14,880 nt of DNA from Physocladia obscura (lineage: Eukaryota > Chytridiomycota > Chytridiomycetes > Chytridiales > Chytriomycetaceae): positions 1 to 14,880 of the forward strand of contig JADGJH010000735.1 in the NCBI GenBank assembly GCA_027596945.1, written 5' to 3'. A model generated the notes under the pieces. The model made no database searches and was not told the origin of the DNA. It saw nothing but the letters and a program-made list of their open reading frames with translations. The position numbers were made by a program, and so were the translations under genes. Below are positions 1-8,000 of the stretch, one piece after another (position 1 is the stretch's first letter; each line of letters begins with the position of its first letter).

Positions 1-2
1 CT

Positions 3-130
3 AACAACCTGTTTATTTTCAAAAATGTGAAACACAGTGATTATTTTATATGATTTTAATCATGTACATTAATAAAATGTCATAAATATCATAACTATAA
101 TATTTTGCATTGTTGAATAAACAGGTTGTT
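3..130. repeat. 15-bp perfect inverted repeat enclosing 98 bp
   Basis: Positions 3-17 (AACAACCTGTTTATT) and 116-130 (AATAAACAGGTTGTT) are exact reverse complements. The 98 bp between them are very AT-rich and have no coding potential. The arrangement resembles a small non-autonomous terminal-inverted-repeat (MITE-like) element or a long hairpin. The left arm lies two bases from the window edge, so no target-site duplication can be checked. Arm identity is seen directly; the mobile-element reading is inference. Confidence 0.5.
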
Positions 131-266
131 TGGAATATTTTTGTATTGTTAAGAATTGATCAATTCTAAAAAAGATATTTCATAAAAGTACAAACTTGTA
201 AACTAAGGACTTTATTTTAAATTGTTGAAAATAAACAAGTTGCAAGTTTGAAAATATTTTGTATCA
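110..266. repeat. two imperfect direct repeats of about 40 bp
   Basis: The stretch at 110-147 recurs imperfectly at 221-266. Both contain a TTGTTGA-ATAAACA-GTTG core followed by TTTG-AATAT-TTTGTAT. The second copy carries a 4-base insertion and also forms a short inverted pair with 191-198 (CAAACTTG against CAAGTTTG at 243-250). A related GTTGAAAATAAAGTTG sequence occurs at 603-617. The region looks like decayed dispersed repeats; I do not recognise a named family. Confidence 0.35.
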
Positions 267-566
267 ATACAAATCACGGGGTAAATTTCCAAAAAAGTAT
301 ATGGTATTGCATTTCCAAGTGCACTGAAGTACAATTTGGCACACTTGAAACCACCCAAAGATGTTGCTATATATACTTCTTTGTTTGAAAATAATGTGGC
401 AATATGCACCAGAGTTATGAAAAATGTGATGACGATTCAAATTACTTTGAATCATTTGAATAAAATGCTGAAATATGCAACAAAATTAATTCACGAATTT
501 GACTGTTGGTTTGACAACCATACATTCTGTAGCTGTTGGTTCTAAGAGTTTATTGATGGTAGTGGC

Positions 567-635
567 AAAAAAAAAAAAAAAAAAAAGAAGTTGAAATTCA
601 AGTTGAAAATAAAGTTGAAAATCAAGTTGTGAAAA
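567..635. repeat. A20 tract followed by a 12-bp minisatellite
   Basis: Positions 567-586 are an uninterrupted run of 20 A. After GA, a 12-bp unit repeats: 588-599 AAGTTGAAATTC, 600-611 AAGTTGAAAATA, 612-623 AAGTTGAAAATC, then a decayed copy 624-635 beginning AAGTTG. This is about three and a half copies. It may be slippage-generated simple sequence. A long A tract next to repeats can also mark an old retroposed insert, but no body of one is visible. Confidence 0.6.
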
Positions 636-1566
636 ATTTATTTGGACAACTTTTACGTAAACTGCTGTAATACAGTTTTGACATGTCGTTCAGCCCATTG
701 TGAATTAATTTGGGTGTTGTGCGACTGTTGATGTTGAATTTACCGATTTTGTTGCCAAAGACCGTGTCAGTTTGAGCTGAAGTATAAATTTAATATTGCC
801 AATAGAAGCCATGGCGTTTTAAAGGACTGCATTTAATTTTGCAGCCACAGTGGTGAATTTGGATTTCTTTGCCAAACTCTATTGGAGTTTCATAAATCAG
901 GTCTCTGTATTTTAGAAGCTATAGGCGCTTCAAAATACCTCGTTAACTTGACTGATTATTTGAAAGCACTTGTTGCAATTTGTATTTATTATTTTCTGTG
1001 GTATTGATATATACTCAAAAATCCTCCACTACAGAAAGTGAAACAGTGAATTTATTCTTCAATACAACTCGAATCAACACTTACTTCAATAGTGCTGTTG
1101 CTCAATTTAAGTATCAGAAGAAGCGATGGCTTCTCAACTGCGTACTCGTCCAACTTTGAAGGATTTGCCAAGCAATGCCAATATTATTGTTTTTTTGCTG
1201 TTAGTTTCTAACTTCTGTTAGCTTATTATGCCATTGAGCTGCAGCAGCAAAGATTTGTATGTTCAAACTTACGTTTACTGTACTGGTACTTACATTTGTT
1301 TGGTTGCGTTGAGTGGTGGCCGATTTCAAAATAATTGTTAAAATCAGTAATGCTGAAATTCTGATTAAATTTGCCAAAACTTTGTTTGTTGTTACTTTGA
1401 TTGTTATTTTTAGATATTTTATTGATGAAATTTGTGCCGACGTATGTTCCTACTGTGTTTGTTGCATAGAGTGCCACGAAGTGTAATATTAGGGTTGTCA
1501 TTCATTTCTGGTGGTTTCACAACCTGGCTTATCAAAAAAATTACATCAAATTAAACTGTTATTGAG
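636..1566. other. intergenic, no supported gene
   Basis: No frame on either strand gives a convincing protein. The longest ATG frame here (1226-1501, minus, 91 codons) is Asn-rich, has no recognisable motif, and lies in AT-rich sequence where such frames arise by chance. Several loosely similar TTTGCCAAA-containing phrases occur (around 750, 885, 1155 and 1370), but they are too weak to call a repeat family. The region is downstream of the surface-protein gene at 1625-2143. Confidence 0.5.
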
Positions 1567-1615
1567 TTTATTTTTATCCGCATTTATCTTCTTCAAAGTA
1601 ATACAACTGTTTATT
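1567..1615 (-). terminator. candidate poly(A) signals downstream of the 1625-2143 gene
   Basis: On the minus strand an AATAAA hexamer lies at 1610-1615, about ten bases after the TGA stop of the neighbouring surface-protein gene. A second AATAAA lies at 1567-1572. The distal copy leaves a more usual 3' UTR length. Hexamers are frequent in AT-rich DNA, so this is suggestive only. Confidence 0.4.
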
Positions 1616-1624
1616 CTAATAAAT

Positions 1625-2143
1625 TCACGCCTTTTCTGTAACGGGTGTGACAGCAACTGTTTCACGCTTGCGTTTCACAAACGCTCGCACTGCCCAACGA
1701 AACAAAACAGCTCCAACCAAAATCAGCACACCCGCAACCAAAAATAGCGTGAAAACGATGGGAAAGCTTTGATCGGATTCATTGGCGGGAACTATGCTGT
1801 TGAGTTCAAAATCTTCGGTTGTTTCGGCCACAACTGCAGCTGTCGAACGAAAACTACTTAAAGATATATCCAGCGAAGTGGCTGCTGAAGTCCTGGCAAG
1901 GGATGTTGTCGTTATTAATGCTGCTGTTGCTGCTGTGTCAGAAGCGGTTGTTATGTCTAGTGATGTGGAGACCGTGAGAGATGATGATAATACTGTATTT
2001 GCGCTGATGCTATCACAAGGAAATGAGGACAGATTGGCAAAACAGGCGAGATTCGTCGGACAACCGGCGTCAACAAATATGCACGTTTGGCCACATGTTG
2101 CATTCGCTGCAATCCACGTTTCCCCACAACGTGTGCTGCTCAT
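1625..2143 (-). CDS. Cys6-module, Ser/Thr-rich single-pass membrane protein, likely lacking its first exon
   Basis: The visible frame encodes 172 residues from ATG at 2143 to TGA at 1625-1627. Residues 4-43 hold a six-cysteine module (C6, C17, C21, C28, C34, C43) containing CGETW and CFANLS. Residues 44-120 are a Ser/Thr/Ala-rich stalk likely to be glycosylated. A hydrophobic helix lies at about 128-149, followed by a short basic tail with KRKR. The module has the same cysteine layout as residues 28-68 of the protein at 3266-4220, which is upstream and in the same orientation, so the two look like tandem paralogues. This layout suits a type I surface protein, but no signal peptide precedes the module. 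The sequence just 5' (AACATGAG then CAG) could be an intron acceptor, so the ATG may be false and a signal-peptide exon may lie further right; I could not find a convincing one. Alternatively this is a 5'-truncated duplicate. The module's ligand is unknown; similar W- and C-rich modules occur in secreted chytrid and stramenopile proteins, as far as I remember. Confidence 0.65.
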   Translation of the reverse strand: MSSTRCGETWIAANATCGQTCIFVDAGCPTNLACFANLSSFPCDSISANTVLSSSLTVSTSLDITTASDTAATAALITTTSLARTSAATSLDISLSSFRSTAAVVAETTEDFELNSIVPANESDQSFPIVFTLFLVAGVLILVGAVLFRWAVRAFVKRKRETVAVTPVTEKA

Positions 2144-3265
2144 GTTAATTTGAAAAGTAAAACAATTTTATCTATTTCCGATTTCCGTGGGGATTAAAAA
2201 AAAAAGTCAAGTATTGGGTATTCATTAAAAACTATATTTTAACGAGCGTCCAAACTTCTACGGCACTATGTAACAAGTATTTTTTGTCTTCTGCGAACGG
2301 TGCATGATTCTTGTTGGAACTTTAACCGAATGTCTTTCTATGCAACAATGATTGTTGAAGCTATTAATATCCAGTTAGTTATGAATATTGTAGGTATTCC
2401 TGCATGTTATTAAAGAAATCAATTACTTTGAATGAAATCAAGAACTTCCGACTTTGGAAACAGCGCAAAATCAAACATTAAACAAAGGAAAATAGATGAC
2501 TATGGATAGAAAAGAATTACACAATTAACTGAAACACTCCACTCATTGAAGCTTTCTTTGTACTTTGCCTCATCGTTAATGTGCCTTAACGCTTTGTCTT
2601 TTTAAGATCCAACAATACAAAAATTCCGAAAAAAAAATTTTTACTCATAATTAAAACTAACCTTTGGTCGTAACTTGGTTCATGGCTTATATTATATTCA
2701 AAAAAAAAAAAAAAAGAAAAAACAATCAAAAAAAACAACGTCCTAATATACTGTTGACACATGTTCCCCAGCATAAAAAAATATCGCAACTGAAATTTCT
2801 GCAATGAAAAATCTTAGCAGCTCATAACTTCATGATTGCAATCGCTTGCATATCCATCGATATCTCGGCATACTATTACATTCAGCAAAATTTTACCCAA
2901 AAATTTAGTCCCCTGGGTTTAATGTCTCGCAAATAAAAAGCGTAATCCACGAAGATAACCACAATCATTACTGCTTCGTTTTTCAATCCTTTCACCCGTA
3001 CTGCTGTTGTTTTTTTTTTTCTTTCAATTAGTTGGGTTTCAATCAACATTATAAAATTAAAAAGAAAAAATAAAAAAACTGCTTCCATCCGTAGTTGTAA
3101 AAATAAACTATGAAAATAAAAAGACGATTTAATTATTCTATGAGAGTGAGAAAAACATATGATAAATCCAAAAAAAAAGTCATAAGAATCATAGAACAAA
3201 GTCATTTGAGGAACGTAGTATATGAAGGATAGCAGAACCAGAAAAATATCTAGGCAATATCAATA
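2144..3265. other. AT-rich intergenic spacer with homopolymer runs
   Basis: This 1.1-kb gap between the two paralogous surface-protein genes should hold the 3' UTR of one and the promoter, and perhaps a first exon, of the other. It contains an A16 run at 2700-2715 and many shorter A runs. Two minus-strand frames (2586-2804 and 2882-3205) look hydrophobic only because T-runs encode Phe; they have no motif. I see no RNA gene or mobile element. Confidence 0.5.
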
Positions 3266-4220
3266 CTATGGCCGTTGCGTTCGTCCAGCCGTTCCAACAA
3301 CAGCTATACTGCTGGTTGTGTCATCATATTGCCCACCATATAACTCAGCTCCTCCTTCCGGGTTTCCTCGCGCCAATTCCTCTTCTTCCGCTGTCTTCTT
3401 TGCCTTCCGGTTTTTTCTGAACCAATACAAGAACGCGAACACAATAATCCAGAATGCCAAAAGGCCAACAGTGAGGCCAACAACAAGGCCCACGTTTATA
3501 TTCGATTCGCTGCCAGAATTAGAATTCGAGAAAGACGCAGTAGTTGAAATATTCGATGTACTGGTGCCTGTTGCGGTTATCGATGCGGTTGCAGACGTTA
3601 TCAGTGCAGAAACCAAACTTTTGCAGGCAGAGATCAGTTGGGCCGCGTTTGAAGTTAGCGCTGTTGTTGTTGCGGCGCCGTCAGCTGCGGAACATGATGA
3701 TGCGAGACATGAGGTTAATTGCGTCACATTCAGTTCATTGTTAACTTCTTCTTGGCAGAATTGAAGGGCAATCTATTCAAAAAGAACGATAAGTATTTGA
3801 CAGATAAAAGAGAAAGTGAATGCGTACTGAATCAGTGACAGTGGCTGCGCCGTTGGTAATACATTTGATGCCGCAGGTGGGAAGCTGGCTGATTAATGCG
3901 ATTGCGGCAGCGGCGGGATCATTGGTGGCTGACGTAGTTGAAGTAGATGTTGATGATACAGAAGTAAGCGATGATAAAGTAGAAGAGCTAGAGGTAGATA
4001 TTGTTGTAGTAGTTCCGCAAGGAGAAAGCGAAAGATTTGCAAAGCATTTCAGATCGGCAGCTTCCGCAACGCACGGCGCATCAACAAACACGCATGCAAG
4101 ACCGCACGTACTGTTTGCCGCTTCCCACGAAGTTCCGCACCGCGTTGTCGATCCCGACGCCGCAATCTGCATTGCGACCGTCGCTGCGGCGATTGCTGCG
4201 CCGAAAAAGTCCCACTTCAT
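3266..4220 (-). CDS. secreted/surface protein: Cys6 module, CFEM-like region, transmembrane anchor
   Basis: Two exons, 4220-3828 and 3772-3266, are joined across a 55-nt phase-0 intron (GTACGC...AATAG) and encode 299 residues. Residues 1-22 form a signal peptide (MKWDFFG then an Ala-rich core). A six-cysteine module follows (C28, C39, C43, C50, C59, C68; CGTSW, CFANLS), then a Ser/Thr stalk. Residues about 104-181 resemble a CFEM domain: QLPTCGIKC (C116, C120), C137, C153 and C158 in SCLASSCSAAD, and C181. This gives six of the usual eight cysteines; the CxC of classical CFEM is not visible. A second Ser/Thr/Asn stalk leads to a membrane helix at about 224-248, then a charged tail (RKNRKAKK, EEEE, a Gly-Tyr stretch). 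CFEM proteins in fungi act at the cell surface in haem binding, adhesion or signalling; which applies here cannot be told. Splice borders are supported because the CFEM-like pattern runs straight across the junction. Confidence 0.75.
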
Positions 4221-4952
4221 TCAACTCGATTTGCTTGTGTGCGGTTTTTTCTTCCACTAATTGAACCAATTTAATTATCAGCATTCCAACACTCATTATT
4301 GACTTCGCAATTCGACAATTCTTTATAAACTTTTATTCATACTATCCATCTTAGCGTTGTTTGGGATCTCCGATTCATTTCCTTGTTCAGAACTTCTTGA
4401 TCATTTCGGTTCAAATTGCTTCAAGGTTCAATTCACCAAGCTGGTCTGACGATTTTCTTATTGATTTGTTGTTTGTCACATCAAATTACTTCAAATTAAT
4501 GCAGCTTGAAACTTCTTCCGATCAACTTTTATCACTCAGAAAGTTTTGATGTCAAAAATCTACCCAATGAATTTTGCAAAACCTGTATCGAACTATTTCA
4601 GCTTCAAGGATTATGCAAATGAACTTTGTATTGCAAATAAATTTTCTGGACAATTGACCTTGCAAAATTATTGCAAGAGCGGCGAAATTCATTTTTTTTT
4701 TCTTCCAGAAACGCAGGATCGAAACAGACAGCCGTCTAACGATTTTTATTGAGTTAATGAATTTCTGACGTAATAAAGTTACCTAAGTCTGTGGGAATAA
4801 TACCATCCTTGTTGTGGTGATTTTTTGGTACAAATTGAAGTCCACAAAAACGATCCATATCAAATGATTCTCTCAAAATGAAAAGAAAGAAATCTGAAAA
4901 ATTGCCTTACTCACATGATATTATTTTTGGAGTTTACTCTCTGGGTTTGCAG
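4221..4952. other. intergenic, no supported gene
   Basis: This stretch lies between the 3' end of CEP164 and the start of the signal-peptide-bearing surface-protein gene, so it must hold the latter's promoter and 5' UTR. The short plus-strand frames at 4361-4549 and 4546-4752 have no recognisable motif. TCAAATT/CTTCAA phrases recur between about 4405 and 4510 but do not form a regular tandem array. Confidence 0.45.
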
Positions 4953-4958
4953 TTTATT
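4953..4958 (-). terminator. candidate poly(A) signal of CEP164
   Basis: AATAAA on the minus strand, about 85 nt beyond the CEP164 stop codon at 5043-5045, is a sensible distance for a fungal 3' UTR. The call rests on the hexamer and its position only. Confidence 0.4.
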
Positions 4959-5042
4959 AACTATTTTTTTCAGTTGTTCTGAACAGATGTCTTTTTCCTT
5001 ATTTTATCATCAATTTCGTTTAATATTGCTGCCGTTTTGAAA

Positions 5043-8000
5043 TCAAAACAAATGTTTCTCAACCATAAATTTTTCAAGCCATGCCTTTCGCTGTTCCAAT
5101 TTACTTTCCGTTTTGTTGTGTCCGTTTTCCCAACTGGCAAGATATGCACTCGCACTCCTACCACGACCAAACTGCTGCCCTTGCGATACCGAAAACAAAA
5201 GATTATTTTTACTATTATTGCTGATCATAAAATATTCTCCATTCTTTTGACCTGAAAACTGGTTGTTTGAACTGTGCCCTACAAATTCATTTTCATTACC
5301 GAAACCCAAAGATTTTTGCAAAGTGTAGTATGGACTTGAGTATCCACTGCTGCAAAAAGCACTCAAGTTACGAGCATGACCAGAGTAGGGGCTTTTTTTG
5401 ATATTTGAGAGTGACGGCTTGTTATTCCCGAACGATAAACTGCGATTTTCGGTTATTTCTCGGGATTTTCGTGCTTGCCCAAGCATGCTAGATAATTTTG
5501 TGTCAAGCTCTTGTACTGTCGCTGGAAGTAACAGTGGTGATCGAATCAATCTGATTCCATTGTTTTGTTGGTTAATGATGGTTTCATTGCTGTTGAGCAA
5601 CTTTTTTTGCAGAGTTTGTTGGACTAAGGTGGCTTTCAAACTCTCTTGTTGTTTGGCCAATTCTTTTATCAAAGTCTCAACCTGCGTTACAGGAGGAAAA
5701 AAAAAGTTAATTTTTGAAAGTTTCTAATTATTTTCTGAAATAAAATTTTTACCTCACGGAAACTGACATCTGACTTTTCCGCTTTACACTGATTGACTTT
5801 TTCAATCTTTTCACGTTGAACGCGTTGAATATCTAGTTCATTGAGATCTAATTGTCTTTGTATTCTCGAAATTGGGCTCAAATCTCTCATGTTTAATTTT
5901 CTACTTGATCCCCTAATACGAAAAGTAAATTTTATAAATGATTCAGCAGCTACAATCTGTATGTTGAGTTTTTTACCGTTCAGCCATTCTATCGGTATCG
6001 ATTTCTGCCGTTTTGCGAATTGGGCTTTCACTGCTCCCAAATGCCTTGGCAATTAACTGGTCAATTTTATTGTCGGATATTGATCGGAATCGTTTGAGGT
6101 TTTCTTTGCTTGCAGAATCTGTTATGCTCACACTTGCCGTGTCAAAATCTGTTTGCTGTAGAATTTCTGATTCTACTTCTTTGGTATATTGCCGTCCGTT
6201 GTATCTTTCTGTTTCAATATTGGTAATGACTTGTTGAGTAGGAGTTGCAGGAGTTTGCGGAAGTGATTTTGAGGCAAAATTTTGGGGACAAATAGGGGAA
6301 TTCATCGAATTCATTCTGATCTTATTCTTTTCCGCAGCCATGGCTGATGATATTCCACGCTCTATCTGCACAAGAGCTTCCTTTTCGACGAATACTCTGT
6401 TTCGTAGAATTTCAAGATCCCGTTCCATCCGACTAACTTCTCGTTTTTCGTTTTCAACATGCTCTTTGCGAGTTGTAAGCTGTTGTTCTACCTCCATCAG
6501 AATTTTCAGTTCCTGTTCTTTTTCGCCCGTATACAAATTTGTCTTCAAATCCTCGACTTTTCGCGTATATTCGCGTTCCAGTTGTGCAATTAATTTTGTA
6601 TGATTACTTGTGATTCGGTTTTTCTGTTCTTCGAAATCTTTGGTAGCGTTTAGTTTGATACTTTCGAGCTCAATTTCGCGCAATTGTTTTAAAGCCAATT
6701 CCGATTTTAACAATTCTGCGCTGTGCTCAAGCTTCAATTTGTTCAATATTTCATTATTTTCAGAATCTAGTTTGGTTTTCAATATCGATTCACGCTGTTT
6801 CAAATCATTTTCAACTTCGGCACGCGATTTTTCCGAATGCGATTTTTCAAGCGATATTCTCTGTTGACAAGATTCACGAATTTCAAGAATTTTTAATTCC
6901 GTCTCTTTTTCAATCTCTCTCCGTGCACTTTCTAGTTTTCGCTGATTTAACTGCTTAAATTCTGCCAGCTCGAGCTCGAATTTTCGATTGCATGCGTCCT
7001 GCTCGTTCTCAAATTTAATTCGGTCGATTTCAGACATTGTTTTCAAAGTTTCAGAAATTGTCGATTCTTGTGTTTTTTTGAGTGTGTCTTTCAAAGAAGC
7101 GAGGTGCTGATGATGACGTTGTTGAATGTCAAGAACCTCAGTATCGTATTTCTCCTTCTCCATTCGCTCTAAGTCCACTGCTCTTGATATGTACTTTGCC
7201 TTTATATCGCTTTGCAGAGCTTCGAATTTGCGCGTCTCTTCTCGTTCCAAAGCATTAATTTTTTCGAATGTGGTTTTTGATATAGTCGCTGCAAGCGTTT
7301 CGAATCGACGAGTTTCAAAGGCTTCAAAATCGGAAACTTTCTCACTTGTTCTTAACCTAACCGAATCCTCAAACGTCTCATATTTGCGGGCTTCGTCGTT
7401 TTCAATTTCGGCTTGCTTTGCGCGATAATTTGATTTCAATTTGTCTTCAAACTCTTGGAACCTGCAACGTTCTGCTTCTTCAAGAGCTGTTATTTGCGTG
7501 CTGTATTGCTCTTGCACTTTTTTTCGATGAAGTTCAATTTTTTTAGATTCTTCCGTGTTGATGTGGGTCAGCGTCTCTTGCAACGTCTTTGCAGACGCAG
7601 TTTTCTGTTTTTCGATTTCTAATTCGTGTTGAGAGGCGATATTTTCGAGAGCCTGTGCGTGTTTTGTGCGAATACTAACAAGTATGGTTTCGTAATCAGT
7701 TTCGATCGCATGTTTTTCCGTTGAAAATTTTTCTTGGAGGTTTTGAAGAATTTCTGCATTTTCTGTCACACGCGTCATTGAAAACTGATCATTTGAATTT
7801 AAAAAAGTGGGAATCTGCTCATCTTTGTTCAATTTAGATAGACTTGGAGATGTTTGAGGCTCGCGTCCAGTATTTTTCTGAAGCTTGGCGGTAGGTTTCT
7901 TGAAACTGCTTTCTATTGATGTATCGTCAAAATTTACAGGTGAATCTGATGCAAAACTTATTTGATGAGATCCTTTTGTTTGTGCTGAAACTCTTGAAGA

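Noticed and set aside
1226..1501. Minus-strand 91-codon ATG frame
   Set aside because: Asn-rich, no motif, in AT-rich noncoding sequence; expected by chance.
1782..2153. Plus-strand open frame of 123 codons
   Set aside because: Antisense shadow of the Ser/Thr-rich stalk of the left surface-protein gene; Val/Ala-rich composition is the reverse reading of that stalk.
2882..3205. Minus-strand frame with an internal MEAVFLFFLFN start as the missing signal-peptide exon of the left paralogue
   Set aside because: The hydrophobicity comes from T-runs, the donor would be GTACGG with an intron near 850 nt, about eight times the longest intron seen here, and the join is unsupported.
3222..3764. Plus-strand open frame of 180 codons
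   Set aside because: It lies antisense to exon 2 of the CFEM-like protein, spans its intron-side boundary, has no motif, and is open because the sense strand is Ser/Thr/Ala-rich with few codons that read as stops in reverse.
3820..4260. Plus-strand open frame of 146 codons
   Set aside because: Antisense to exon 1 of the CFEM-like protein; no start context or domain supports it.
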